NCBI RefSeq assembly: GCF_900111315.1
Contig: NZ_FOGU01000005.1
Span: 248,001 to 312,000, forward strand
Length of the DNA: 64,000 bases
Origin: Tranquillimonas rosea
Lineage (GTDB): Bacteria; Pseudomonadota; Alphaproteobacteria; Rhodobacterales; Rhodobacteraceae
Reading direction: 5' to 3'
The translations under genes and the position numbers were made by a program. Shown piece after piece: positions 19,250 to 28,793 of the stretch. A model generated the notes under the pieces. That model saw only the letters and a program-made list of their open reading frames with translations, was not told the origin of the DNA and searched no databases. Each line of letters starts with the position of its first letter. The first letter of the stretch is position 1.

Positions 19250-20542
19250 ATGTTGACCGAGGCCCAGCATGACCGACCCGAGACGACGGCCGCCGAGGCC
19301 GTCGAAGGTGTCCGCACGGTTCTGGTGGCCGATGACAGCGCCCTGCAGCGCAAGCTGCTGGCACTGTCGCTGACGCGCTGGGGCTATGCCGTGCTCGAGG
19401 CCGGATCGGGGGTCGAGGCGCTGGATATGTGCGCGCACCAGCGGGTCGACCTGATCCTGAGCGACTGGGTCATGGACGGGATGAGCGGCCTGGACCTGTG
19501 CAAGACACTGCGGGCACGGGCCGGGCAGGACTATGTCTATTTCATCCTGCTCACCTCGCGCTCGGAAAGCTGCGACATCGCCGAGGGGTTGGATGCCGGC
19601 GCCGACGACTACCTGGCCAAGCCCGTGCATGGCGAGGAACTGCGCGCGCGCATCGCCGCCGCCGACCGGCTGGTGCGCATGGGCCGCGAATTGCGAGCGC
19701 GCAACCGCGTCGTGTCGTCGACACTGGCGCAGCTCCAATCGCTGTATTCCGCGCTGGACCGCGACCTGGCCGAGGCGCGGAAGCTGCAACATTCCCTGCT
19801 GCGCGAACGCAGCGTCTCCGTCGGCCCGGTCGAGGGGACGCTGACGCTCAAGTCCTGCGGTCATGTCGGCGGCGACATGGTGGGACATTTCCGCGCCGAT
19901 GACGGGCGGGTCGGGTTCTGGGCGATCGACGTCTCCGGGCACGGTATCGCCCCGGCCTTGCTGACGGCGCGGCTGGCGGGGTTCCTGAGCCCCGTGTCGG
20001 CCGACCAGAACGTCGCGCTCGAAACGCGCGATGACGGGCGGCGGATCGTGCGGGACCTCGGCGAGATCGGGACGCGGCTGAACACCCTGATGCTCGAGGA
20101 CCTGACGACCGAACACTACTTCACCATGGTGCTCTGCGTCGTGGAGTCCGGCACGGGACAGGTCGACCTGCTGCTGGCCGGGCATCCCCTGCCGCTGGTG
20201 CAGCGCACGTCCGGCGGGATCGAGCGGCTGGGTACGGGGGGCATGCCGATGGGCCTGTTGCCCGCGCCGCATTTCGACCGTGTCACCACGCGGCTGGGGC
20301 AGGGCGACAGGCTGCTGATCGTGTCGGACGGCGTGACCGAATGCATGGACGCCGCCGGCGGCCTGCTGGGCGAGAGTGGCGTCGCGGCCTCGCTCGAGCG
20401 CAGCCGCACGCTGTCAGGCCAGGCGCTGTTCGACGCGCTGATGTGGGACGTCGCGGATCACTCCGGAACCGATGATCTGACCGACGACCTGTCCGGCATC
20501 CTGATCGAATACGGGCGGTGCGATCAGCCCAGGCCGAAGTAA
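19250..20542 (+). CDS. Response regulator with SpoIIE/RsbU-type PP2C phosphatase output
   Basis: The 430-residue protein combines a receiver domain (about 22-140), with acidic pair DDS at 28-30, phospho-acceptor Asp72 in LILSDWVMDGMSG and Lys in DYLAKPVHG, with a coiled linker (about 145-185) and a PP2C phosphatase domain (about 190-425). The latter shows GGDMVGHF, FWAIDVSGHG and DGVTE, the metal-binding acids. Such proteins dephosphorylate an anti-anti-sigma factor or a similar partner. No histidine kinase, STAS or anti-sigma gene lies nearby, so its pathway is unknown. No clear ribosome site precedes the ATG. Its 3' end overlaps the Nudix gene by 19 bp. Confidence 0.9.
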   Translation: MLTEAQHDRPETTAAEAVEGVRTVLVADDSALQRKLLALSLTRWGYAVLEAGSGVEALDMCAHQRVDLILSDWVMDGMSGLDLCKTLRARAGQDYVYFILLTSRSESCDIAEGLDAGADDYLAKPVHGEELRARIAAADRLVRMGRELRARNRVVSSTLAQLQSLYSALDRDLAEARKLQHSLLRERSVSVGPVEGTLTLKSCGHVGGDMVGHFRADDGRVGFWAIDVSGHGIAPALLTARLAGFLSPVSADQNVALETRDDGRRIVRDLGEIGTRLNTLMLEDLTTEHYFTMVLCVVESGTGQVDLLLAGHPLPLVQRTSGGIERLGTGGMPMGLLPAPHFDRVTTRLGQGDRLLIVSDGVTECMDAAGGLLGESGVAASLERSRTLSGQALFDALMWDVADHSGTDDLTDDLSGILIEYGRCDQPRPK

Positions 20543-20967
20543 TCCGCGGTGAAGGCCCGGTCGCCCTCGCTGCCGAGTATGCCGGCGGCCAGCGGCGCGG
20601 GCACCCAGTGCGCCGAATGACCGGCCTCGTGCGGGTCACCGTGGCGGCTGACGGGGCGGGCGACGTAGATCGTGCACACCTTCTCGGCCCAGATGCGGTA
20701 TTCCGGCATGTAGGTGAAGCGGCGGAAGGCCCCGATGCGGCGCGGCTCGGCGATGCGCCAGCCGGTTTCCTCCAGCACCTCGCGGTGCAGGGCGCGCAGG
20801 GGGGATTCGCCCGGATCGATGCCGCCGCCGGGCAGCTGGAACTCGGGGTGCGGCTCGGTCTGGTGGGTCAGCAACAGGCTTTCCCCGCGCGGAAGGATCG
20901 CGTAGACGCCGGGCCGGAACACGTAGGTGCGGCCGTTCTCGACCGTTTCGCCATACCGTCTGATCAT
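20524..20967 (-). CDS. Nudix hydrolase
   Basis: A 147-residue protein with a full Nudix box, GGGIDPGESPLRALHREVLEETGW, where REVLEE carries the metal-binding glutamates. The substrate (a nucleoside diphosphate derivative) cannot be told from the sequence. The start at 20967 follows GGAGCAGAC. Convergent with the response-regulator gene, overlapping it by 19 bp, and divergent from hslO. Confidence 0.88.
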   Translation of the reverse strand: MIRRYGETVENGRTYVFRPGVYAILPRGESLLLTHQTEPHPEFQLPGGGIDPGESPLRALHREVLEETGWRIAEPRRIGAFRRFTYMPEYRIWAEKVCTIYVARPVSRHGDPHEAGHSAHWVPAPLAAGILGSEGDRAFTADYFGLG

Positions 20968-21056
20968 GTCTGCTCCATGCCGCGTGCCCCTTGGACCGTC
21001 TGTTGTTGTCCTTAGGTAGACGCGGTATGCCAAGCCAAAAGCCGCAGGAAAACCCC

Positions 21057-22061
21057 ATGACCCTCGGATCTCAGATCGCCTGGGACGACACCGTCCTTCC
21101 CTTTCAGCTCGACCGTTCGGATATTCGCGGCCGCGTCGCCCGGCTCGACGGTGTCCTGGAACAGGTCCTGGCACAGCATGACTATCCGCCCGAGATCGAG
21201 GCGCTCGTGGCCGAGGCGGCGCTGCTGACCGCGCTGATCGGGCAGACGATCAAGCTGCGCTGGAAGCTGTCCCTGCAGGTCCGCGGCGACGGTCCGGCGC
21301 GTCTGATCGCGACCGACTATTTCGCGCCGTCCGACGACGGACGCCCCGCGCGCATCCGGGCCTATGCCAGCTATGACCGCGAGGCGACGATCGAGGGGAA
21401 GGAGCCGTTCGACCTGATCGGCAAGGGCTATTTCGCGATCCTGATCGACCAGGGCGAAGGGATGACCCCCTACCAGGGCATCACGCCCATCGCCGGCGGG
21501 TCGCTGTCATCCTGCGCCGAGACCTACTTTGCCCAGTCCGAACAGCTGCCGACCCGCTTCGCGCTGAGCTTTGGCGAATCGCAGCTGAACGGGCAGGACA
21601 CCCATTGGCGCGGCGGCGGCGTGATGCTGCAGCACATGCCCGAGGCGTCGCCGCTGGCCCCCGGCGCCGACGGCGGATCCGGCGACAGCGGCCTGATGAA
21701 GCCCGAGGACATCCTCGACGGCGAGGAGGCCGAGCACTGGAACCGCGCGAACGTGCTGCTGGACACGGTGGAAGAGGTCGAGCTGATCGGACCCAAGGTG
21801 CAGCCGACGGACCTTCTCGTCCGGCTGTTCCACGAGGAAGCGCCGCGGGTCTTCGATGCGCAGCCGGTGTCGTTCGGCTGCACCTGCTCGGAGGACAAGG
21901 TGCGTCAGAGCATGTCGATCTATTCGGCCAAGGACATCGCGCACATGACCACCGAAGAGGGCCTGGTGACCGCCGACTGCCAGTTCTGCGGCGCGCATTA
22001 CGAGCTCGACCCGGCGACGCTGGGATTCGAGGCGAGCAAGCGCGACGATGACGACGGATGA
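21057..22061 (+). CDS. hslO: Redox-regulated chaperone Hsp33
   Basis: A 334-residue protein with the Hsp33 fold at the N-terminus (GQTIKLRWKLSLQVRGDGPARLIATDYF) and the C-terminal zinc switch: FGCTCSEDK and DCQFCGAHY, the CxC...CxxC set that releases zinc on oxidation and activates holdase function in the cytoplasm. CAGGAAAA precedes ATG 21057. The 3' end overlaps the next gene by 14 bp, which indicates translational coupling. Confidence 0.95.
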   Translation: MTLGSQIAWDDTVLPFQLDRSDIRGRVARLDGVLEQVLAQHDYPPEIEALVAEAALLTALIGQTIKLRWKLSLQVRGDGPARLIATDYFAPSDDGRPARIRAYASYDREATIEGKEPFDLIGKGYFAILIDQGEGMTPYQGITPIAGGSLSSCAETYFAQSEQLPTRFALSFGESQLNGQDTHWRGGGVMLQHMPEASPLAPGADGGSGDSGLMKPEDILDGEEAEHWNRANVLLDTVEEVELIGPKVQPTDLLVRLFHEEAPRVFDAQPVSFGCTCSEDKVRQSMSIYSAKDIAHMTTEEGLVTADCQFCGAHYELDPATLGFEASKRDDDDG

Positions 22062-22647
22062 CATCCGCGCCCGGATCGCCGATCGTCTGGCGGCACCGGG
22101 CCGGCCGAGTTCCGATTTCGACCTGAACACCGAGGGCGCCGGTCCTGGCCAGCATGCGCTGCGCGGGGCCGGCGTCCTTGTTCCTCTGCATGCGCAGGAC
22201 GGCGCGGTGCGGGTGATCCTGACCAAGCGGTCCTCGGCGCTGAAACATCACCCCGGCCAGATCGCCTTTCCCGGCGGCAAGATCGAACCCGGCGACGGCG
22301 ATGCCGCCACCGCCGCGCTGCGCGAGGCCGAGGAAGAGATCGGCCTGCCGCGCGAGCGGGTCACGCTTCTTGGCACGCTGCCTCCGCACGAGACGGTCAC
22401 CCGGTTCACGATGACGCCGCTCGTGGGCTGGATCGAGGGGCCGTTCGACCCCGTGCCCGAGGCGGGCGAGGTGGCCGAGGTCTTTTCCGTGCCGCTGTCG
22501 CACGCGACGGAACCGGCCCGGTTCCGCGTCGAGGGACGCCGGTGGCAGGGGCGCCGCCGCTATTACTATGCCGTGCCGTGGGGGCCCTACTACATCTGGG
22601 GCGCGACCGCCCGGATCCTGCGTGGCTTTGCCGAGGCGATGCGATGA
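22048..22647 (+). CDS. CoA pyrophosphatase-type Nudix hydrolase
   Basis: The 199-residue protein holds the CoA-family signature LTKRSSALKHHPGQIAFPGG directly followed by the Nudix box (GKIEPGDGDAATAALREAEEEIGL). This pairing is known for NudL/Pcd1-like enzymes, which split CoA and its oxidised forms into phosphopantetheine and 3',5'-ADP. It overlaps hslO by 14 bp and cca by 4 bp (ATGA), so the three genes form a tight operon. Confidence 0.9.
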   Translation: MTTDDIRARIADRLAAPGRPSSDFDLNTEGAGPGQHALRGAGVLVPLHAQDGAVRVILTKRSSALKHHPGQIAFPGGKIEPGDGDAATAALREAEEEIGLPRERVTLLGTLPPHETVTRFTMTPLVGWIEGPFDPVPEAGEVAEVFSVPLSHATEPARFRVEGRRWQGRRRYYYAVPWGPYYIWGATARILRGFAEAMR

Positions 22648-23798
22648 CCCGGCTGGACCATACCTTCGTGACCCGCGAGGCGACCCGTGCGGTGATGACC
22701 GCACTCTCGGACGGGGGGCACACGGCGCTATTCGTCGGGGGCTGCGTGCGCAACGCGCTGCTGGGGGCCCGGGTGGACGACATCGACATCGCCACCGACG
22801 CCCATCCCGACGCGGTCATCGCGCTGACCGAAGCTGCGGGGCTGAAGCCGGTTCCGACCGGCGTGGCGCATGGTACGGTGACGGTGGTGTCGGACGGCAT
22901 GCCGCACGAGGTCACGACCTTTCGCCGCGATGTCGAGACCGACGGGCGCCACGCGGTCGTCGCGTTTGCCGACACCGTCGAAGAGGACGCGGCGCGGCGC
23001 GACTTCACCATGAACGCGCTTTATGCCGACGGGGACGGCAACGTTCTGGACCCGATGGGGACGGGGTTGAGCGACCTGTCGCGGCGGCATGTCCGGTTCA
23101 TCGGCGAAGCGGCCCGCCGGATTGCCGAGGATTACTTGCGGATCCTGCGGTTCTTTCGCTTCCATGCCTGGTACGGCGATGCCGAAGCCGGGCTCGACGC
23201 CGAGGGCCTGGCCGCCTGCGCCGACGCGATTGAAGGGCTTGCCGGCCTCTCGCGCGAAAGGGTGGGCCACGAGATGCGCAAGCTTCTGGCCGCACCCGAT
23301 CCGGCGCCCGGCGTGGCTTCGATGCAGGCCTGCGGCGCGCTGGGCCAGGTCCTGCCCGGCGCCGATGCCGAGCGGCTGGCCCCGCTGGTTCACCTGGAAC
23401 AGCAGACCGGGACCGCGCCCGACGCGCTGCGCAGGCTCGCCTGCCTGGGTGGGGACGAGACCGCGACGCGCCTGAGGCTGTCGAAGATCGAGGCACGGCG
23501 GCTGGACGTCCTGCGCGCTGGCATTGGGGACGAGGCGGGGACGGCCGAGCTTGCCTATCGCCACGGCGCCGAGGCCGCGCACGACATCGAACTGCTGCGT
23601 GCGGTGACGTTCGAGGCGCCGCTGCCCGCCACGCTCGAGGCGGACCTGATCCGGGGGGCAGAGGCGGTCTTTCCGGTCAGAGCGGCGGATCTGATGCCCG
23701 AATACAGCGGCGCCGAGCTGGGCGCGAAGCTGGCCGATCTGGAACGGCGATGGATCGCATCACAATTCACGTTGGACCGGGACGCGCTTCTGGCTTGA
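22644..23798 (+). CDS. cca: CCA tRNA nucleotidyltransferase / poly(A) polymerase family protein
   Basis: A 384-residue class II nucleotidyltransferase. The head domain has LFVGGCVRNALLG and the catalytic DDIDIATDAHP (two Asp), then RRDFTMNALY and RFIGEAARRIAEDYLRILRFFRFHA, the motifs of the body domain. It adds or repairs the CCA end of tRNAs. The ATG overlaps the preceding stop (ATGA), showing coupling to the Nudix gene. The length fits alphaproteobacterial CCA enzymes. Confidence 0.92.
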   Translation: MTRLDHTFVTREATRAVMTALSDGGHTALFVGGCVRNALLGARVDDIDIATDAHPDAVIALTEAAGLKPVPTGVAHGTVTVVSDGMPHEVTTFRRDVETDGRHAVVAFADTVEEDAARRDFTMNALYADGDGNVLDPMGTGLSDLSRRHVRFIGEAARRIAEDYLRILRFFRFHAWYGDAEAGLDAEGLAACADAIEGLAGLSRERVGHEMRKLLAAPDPAPGVASMQACGALGQVLPGADAERLAPLVHLEQQTGTAPDALRRLACLGGDETATRLRLSKIEARRLDVLRAGIGDEAGTAELAYRHGAEAAHDIELLRAVTFEAPLPATLEADLIRGAEAVFPVRAADLMPEYSGAELGAKLADLERRWIASQFTLDRDALLA

Positions 23799-23849
23799 AT
23801 CCCGCCGCCGGCTGGTCTGTCGTGGGATCGCCGTCCGGAAGTATGCATC

Positions 23850-24437
23850 ATGCCGCTCGACCTGTTCTTCGCCCTCGTGGGGCTCGCCATCGCCGCGGCG
23901 TGGACGCCGGGCCCGAACAATGCGCTGGTCGCGGCGTCGGGGGCGACCTTCGGCATGCGCAGGACGCTGCCGCACATCCTTGGGATTGCCGTGGGCTTTC
24001 CGGTGATGGTGTTCATCGTGGGGTTCTTCCTGGCAGAGGTGTTTCAGGAAAGCGAGCTTCTGCGCCAGGCCGTGCGCCTTCTTGGGGCCGCGCTGCTTCT
24101 GTGGATCGCCTGGAAGGTGGCCCAGGGCGGCAGCGGCAAGGAAAGCGGGCCGCCGCGGCCTTTCACCTTCGTCGAGGCGGCGGCGTTCCAGTGGATCAAT
24201 CCGAAGGGCTGGTCGATGGCCATCGCCGTGACCGCGCAGTTCGTCGACGGCTCGAACCCCGCCCGGACGGCGATGATCGTGGCGCTGGTGTTTGTGCTCG
24301 TGGGGCTCGGCAGCGCGTCGACCTGGGCCTTTGCCGGGCACAGCCTGATCCGGCAGCTCGGCCCGGAACGGCTTGTCTGGGTCAACCGGGCGATGGCGGC
24401 GATGATCGCGGCCTGCGTCGTGGTCCTGTTCATCTGA
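23850..24437 (+). CDS. LysE-family amino-acid exporter (first of a tandem pair)
   Basis: A 195-residue membrane protein with about six helices and the LysE/RhtB hallmark GLAIAAAWTPGPNNALVAASGATFG at the N-terminus, followed by the FQWINPKGWSMA motif. Family members export amino acids or related metabolites. The next gene encodes a related protein starting two bases after this stop. The substrate is unknown. GGAAG lies upstream of the ATG. Confidence 0.88.
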   Translation: MPLDLFFALVGLAIAAAWTPGPNNALVAASGATFGMRRTLPHILGIAVGFPVMVFIVGFFLAEVFQESELLRQAVRLLGAALLLWIAWKVAQGGSGKESGPPRPFTFVEAAAFQWINPKGWSMAIAVTAQFVDGSNPARTAMIVALVFVLVGLGSASTWAFAGHSLIRQLGPERLVWVNRAMAAMIAACVVVLFI

Positions 24438-24438
24438 C

Positions 24439-25020
24439 GTGATCGATCCGCTCTATCTCTTCGTCTTCGCGGGGCTGTTCTCGCCGGGACCGAACGTCAT
24501 CCTCCTGACGGCGTCGGGGGCGCGGTTCGGCGTGCGCCGGACGGTGCCGCATATCCTGGGTGTCGCGCTGGGTGTCGGCGTCACGGCGGGGCTGACCGGG
24601 CTGGGCATCGGCGCGCTTCTGGCCACGCAGCCGGGGATCGAGTGGATTCTGAAGCTGCTGGCGGCGGGCTGGATCCTGTGGATGGCGCGCACGCTGGCAG
24701 TGCGGGCGGGCTCGCCCCGGGCCGAGACCCGCGACCGCCCCTTCACGGTGATCGAGGCGATGCTGTTCCAGTGGGTGAACCCCAAGGTCTGGGCCGTCGC
24801 CCTGGCGGCCGCGTCGGGCTATGCCGCCGGGCTGTCCCCGGCGGGCGAGGCCGCGCGGCTGGCAGTGGCCTTTTCGGGCATCAACCTGGGCGTCTGCACG
24901 TTCTGGACGATTGCCGGGGGACTCGTCGGGCGGTACCTGTCGACGGACGCGGCGTGGCGTGTCTTTCTGCGGATCATGGCCGCCGCGCTGGCGCTGTCGG
25001 CGATTGCCGTGTTCCTGTGA
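24439..25020 (+). CDS. LysE-family amino-acid exporter (second of a tandem pair)
   Basis: A 193-residue homologue of the preceding gene, sharing the N-terminal FAGLFSPGPNVILLTASGARFG and FQWVNPKVWAVA motifs at the same spacing. It starts at a GTG two bases after the previous stop. This looks like a tandem duplication that has diverged; LysE members usually act as homomers, but side-by-side pairs might act together. The substrate is unknown. Confidence 0.86.
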   Translation: MIDPLYLFVFAGLFSPGPNVILLTASGARFGVRRTVPHILGVALGVGVTAGLTGLGIGALLATQPGIEWILKLLAAGWILWMARTLAVRAGSPRAETRDRPFTVIEAMLFQWVNPKVWAVALAAASGYAAGLSPAGEAARLAVAFSGINLGVCTFWTIAGGLVGRYLSTDAAWRVFLRIMAAALALSAIAVFL

Positions 25021-25065
25021 TACGGATGCGCTAGGTTGGGCCTCCGCCCGCACCTGAGGCCCGTG

Positions 25066-26910
25066 ATGTTCAGATTCTTCGAAACGCTCGTCGATCCCTA
25101 CGCCGAGGCGCCGCGCGACGACGCCCCGCCGCGGCGGCTGTGGCCGTTCATGCGGGACTATTCGCGCCCCTTCTACCGAATCTTCGCGCTTGCGACGCTG
25201 ATGTCTGTGCTGGTCGCGGCGATCGAGGTCTGGCTGATCTACTACATGGGCCGGATCGTCGACATCCTGACGACGTCCGAACCCGGCGAGGTCTGGGTCC
25301 GGCACGGTATCGAGCTGATCGCGGTGGCGGTGTTCCTGCTGCTGATCCGCCCGGCGGTGCAGGCGGTGGACGTGCTGCTGCTGAACAACACGATCATCCC
25401 GAACTACGGCACCCTGTTCCGGTGGCGGGCGCACGGTCATGTCCTGCGGCAGTCCGTCGGCTGGTTCGAGAACGACTTTGCCGGACGTCTCGCGAACCGG
25501 ATCATGCAGGCGCCGTCGGCGGCGGGCGAGGCCGTGTTCCAGATGTTCGACGCGATCACCTTTGCCCTGGCCTATTTCGTGGGTTCGGCGTTCCTGCTGT
25601 CGCAGGCCGATCCGCGGTTGGCGCTGCCGCTGATCCTGTGGGCGGGGCTCTATGCCCTGCTGATCCGCTGGACCCTGCGCCGGGTCGCGCCCGCCTCCAA
25701 GGCGGCGTCGGATGCGCGCAGCGCTGTGACGGGGCGCGTCGTCGACAGCTACAGCAACATCCACTCGGTCAAGATGTTCGCCCAGGACGACCGCGAGCTG
25801 TCGCTGGCGCACGAGTCGATCGAGTCCGCGCGGCGGACCTTCTTTGCCGAGATGCGGCTCTACACGATCATGGACGTGGCGCTGACCGTGCTGAACGGCG
25901 TGCTGATCGTCGGTGTCGTGGGCTGGGCCGTGTGGATGTATGCCGGCGGCAGCGCCACGGTGGGCGTCGTCGCGGCGGCGACGGCGCTGACCTTGCGGCT
26001 CAATGCCATGACCGGGTGGATCATGTGGGCGCTGACCTCGTTCTTCCGCAATCTCGGCGTCGTGGCCGAGGGGATGGAGAGCATTGCGCATCCCATCGGC
26101 CTGACGGACAGGCCCGACGCGACCGAGCTGCGGCTGACCGAAGGCGAGGTCCGGATCGAGAACCTGCATCATCACTACGGGCGCGAGGCCGGCGGGGTCG
26201 ACGGGCTGTCGCTGACCGTTCGTCCCGGCGAAAGGATCGGTATCGTCGGGCGGTCGGGCGCGGGAAAGTCTACGCTGGTGAAGCTGCTGCTGCGGTTCTA
26301 CGACGCCGAGGCGGGGCGCATCCTGATCGACGGGCAGGACATCGCGCAGGTCACGCAGGACAGCCTGCGCCGGCAGATCGGCATGGTGCAGCAGGACAGC
26401 GCGCTGCTGCACCGGTCGGTGCGGGACAACATCCTGTACGGTCGTCCCGAGGCAACCGACGACCAGATGATCGCCGCGGCCCGGCAGGCGCAGGCGCACG
26501 AGTTCATCCTCGATCTCGAGGATGGGCAGGGGCGGCGCGGATACGACGCCCATGTCGGCGAGCGGGGCGTCAAGCTGTCGGGCGGCCAGCGCCAACGCAT
26601 CGCGCTGGCCCGCGTGATTCTGAAGGACGCGCCGATCCTGATCCTCGACGAGGCGACAAGCGCGCTTGATTCCGAAGTCGAGGCGGCGATCCAGGAAACG
26701 TTGAGCGGGATGATGCAGGGCAAGACGGTGATCGCCATCGCGCACCGCCTGTCGACCATCTCGGCGCTGGATAGAATTGTCGTGATCGAGGACGGACGCA
26801 TTGTCGAGGATGGCGACCACGATAGTTTGGTCGCCATGAACGGACATTACGCGCGGTTCTGGGCGCGGCAATCGGGCGGCTTCCTCGCCGTGACGGACGC
26901 CGCCGAATGA
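25066..26910 (+). CDS. ABC exporter half-transporter (membrane domain fused to ATPase), first of a pair
   Basis: A 614-residue protein: six-helix exporter domain (about 35-340) and an ATPase domain (about 365-600) with Walker A GRSGAGKST, signature KLSGGQRQRIALAR and Walker B ILILDEATSALDSE followed by the AHRLSTI switch His. It overlaps the next ABC gene by 4 bp (ATGA), strongly suggesting a heterodimeric exporter. The cargo is not readable from the sequence. I used ATG 25066, with GAGG upstream. Confidence 0.9.
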   Translation: MFRFFETLVDPYAEAPRDDAPPRRLWPFMRDYSRPFYRIFALATLMSVLVAAIEVWLIYYMGRIVDILTTSEPGEVWVRHGIELIAVAVFLLLIRPAVQAVDVLLLNNTIIPNYGTLFRWRAHGHVLRQSVGWFENDFAGRLANRIMQAPSAAGEAVFQMFDAITFALAYFVGSAFLLSQADPRLALPLILWAGLYALLIRWTLRRVAPASKAASDARSAVTGRVVDSYSNIHSVKMFAQDDRELSLAHESIESARRTFFAEMRLYTIMDVALTVLNGVLIVGVVGWAVWMYAGGSATVGVVAAATALTLRLNAMTGWIMWALTSFFRNLGVVAEGMESIAHPIGLTDRPDATELRLTEGEVRIENLHHHYGREAGGVDGLSLTVRPGERIGIVGRSGAGKSTLVKLLLRFYDAEAGRILIDGQDIAQVTQDSLRRQIGMVQQDSALLHRSVRDNILYGRPEATDDQMIAAARQAQAHEFILDLEDGQGRRGYDAHVGERGVKLSGGQRQRIALARVILKDAPILILDEATSALDSEVEAAIQETLSGMMQGKTVIAIAHRLSTISALDRIVVIEDGRIVEDGDHDSLVAMNGHYARFWARQSGGFLAVTDAAE

Positions 26911-28748
26911 CCGGACTGAAACGCCTTGCAGAGCTGATCGACGCCTTTCGCCCGGCTGCCGGTGCGCCGCCGCGGACACTGGGCAAGTTCTTTCTCTGGG
27001 CGCTCGAGGGGGCGTGGCGCTGGCTGTGGATCGCCGGCGGGCTGTCGGCGCTTGCCGGCACGGCCGAAGTCGTGACCGCCATCCTGCTGGGCGCCGTCAT
27101 CGACGCGGCGCTGGCGGGCGGGCCCGAAGGGTTCCTGCAGGACAGCCTGTGGGTCTATGCCGGGGCGGCGGCGTTCTTCCTGCTGTTGCGGCCGGTCCTG
27201 TTCGGCCTGTCCTCGGCCTCGAACTCGATCATCGTGGCGCCGAACGTGAACCCGCTGGTGCTGACGCGCCTGCATCGCTGGACGCTGGGCCAGTCGGTGA
27301 CGTTCTTCGACGACGATTTCGCCGGGCGCATCGCGCAGAAGCAGATGCAGGCGAGCCGCGCGATCACCGAGGTCGCGACCGAGACGATCAACGTGGTGTT
27401 CTTCGCGCTGGCGTCCCTTGTCGGGTCGGCTTTGCTGCTGACCACGATCAACGTCTACATGGCGCTTGCGCTGGCACTCTGGGTCGTTGCCTATATCGGG
27501 CTGATCCGCTGGTTCCTGCCGCGCATCCGAAGCCGCGCGATGGGCCGGGCGGCGGCGCGGGCGATGGTGTCGGGCCAGGTCGTCGACACGATCACCAACA
27601 TCAAGACGGTCAAGCTGTTCGCCCATGCCGACCACGAGGACCGCGCGGCGCTGGGGGCGATCTCGACGTTCCGCGAGCGGGTGGTCGAGTTCGGCATCAT
27701 GGCCGCCGGGTTTCGCTTCGCGCTGATGTCGCTGGCGGGGATCCTGCCGGTCTTGCTGGTGGGCGGGACGCTTTACCTCTGGTCCAACGGTGCGGCCACG
27801 CCGGGCGACATCGCGGCGGCGGGGACCATCGCGATCCGCATCGCGCAGATGACCGGCTGGGTCAGTTTCACGCTGATGGCGATCTATTCCAACGTGGGCG
27901 AGGTCGAGGACGGGATGAACACCCTGACCCCGCCGCACACGCTGGTCGACGCGCCCGACGCGACCGAGCTGACGCAGGCCGATGGCATCCGCTTCGACGG
28001 CGTGACCTTCACCTACGGGCGCGAGATCGGCGGCGTCGAGGATATCGACCTGACCATCGGGCAGGGCGAAAAGCTGGGCATCGTCGGGGCCTCGGGCGCG
28101 GGGAAGTCGACGCTGGTGGCTCTGCTTCTGCGGCTCTACTCGCCCGAGACCGGGCGGATCGAGGTGGGCGGCGAGGACGTGGCCCGCGTCACCCAGGAAA
28201 GCCTGCGCCGCAAGGTCGGGATGGTCACGCAGGAGACGGCGATGTTCAATCGCTCGGCCCGCGAGAACATCCTCTACGGCAACCCCGACGCCACCGAGGA
28301 CGAAATGATCGCTGCCGCCAGGAAGGCCGAGGCGCACGACTTCATCCTGAACCTCAAGGACTTCAAGGGCCGGACGGGTTACGAGGCGCATCTGGGCGAG
28401 CGGGGCGTGAAGCTGTCGGGCGGCCAGCGCCAGCGCATCGCGCTGGCCCGCGCGATCCTGAAGGACGCGCCGATTCTGGTGCTGGACGAGGCGACGAGCG
28501 CGCTCGATTCCGAGGTCGAGGCCGCCATCCAGTCGGCGCTCGACCGGGTGATGGAGGGAAAGACGGTACTGGCCATCGCCCACCGGCTGTCGACGATTTC
28601 CCAAATGGACCGGATTGTCGTGCTCGAGAACGGCCGGATCGTCGAAGAAGGGACCCACGAGGACCTGCTGGCCAAGGACGGCACCTATGCCCGCTATTGG
28701 CGGCGGCAGTCGGGCGGTTTCATGGATTATCGCGATGCGGCCGAGTAA
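26907..28748 (+). CDS. ABC exporter half-transporter (membrane domain fused to ATPase), second of a pair
   Basis: A 613-residue partner of the preceding gene. Its membrane domain is followed by an ATPase domain with Walker A GASGAGKST, signature KLSGGQRQRIALARAIL, Walker B ILVLDEATSALDSE and the switch AHRLSTI. Both half-transporters keep intact ATPase motifs, including the Walker B Glu, so neither nucleotide site looks degenerate. The start overlaps the previous stop. Confidence 0.9.
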   Translation: MTGLKRLAELIDAFRPAAGAPPRTLGKFFLWALEGAWRWLWIAGGLSALAGTAEVVTAILLGAVIDAALAGGPEGFLQDSLWVYAGAAAFFLLLRPVLFGLSSASNSIIVAPNVNPLVLTRLHRWTLGQSVTFFDDDFAGRIAQKQMQASRAITEVATETINVVFFALASLVGSALLLTTINVYMALALALWVVAYIGLIRWFLPRIRSRAMGRAAARAMVSGQVVDTITNIKTVKLFAHADHEDRAALGAISTFRERVVEFGIMAAGFRFALMSLAGILPVLLVGGTLYLWSNGAATPGDIAAAGTIAIRIAQMTGWVSFTLMAIYSNVGEVEDGMNTLTPPHTLVDAPDATELTQADGIRFDGVTFTYGREIGGVEDIDLTIGQGEKLGIVGASGAGKSTLVALLLRLYSPETGRIEVGGEDVARVTQESLRRKVGMVTQETAMFNRSARENILYGNPDATEDEMIAAARKAEAHDFILNLKDFKGRTGYEAHLGERGVKLSGGQRQRIALARAILKDAPILVLDEATSALDSEVEAAIQSALDRVMEGKTVLAIAHRLSTISQMDRIVVLENGRIVEEGTHEDLLAKDGTYARYWRRQSGGFMDYRDAAE

Positions 28749-28793
28749 CGCGCTGGATTGAACGCGGGCGGTGCAACGGCTACGCGATCCGGC

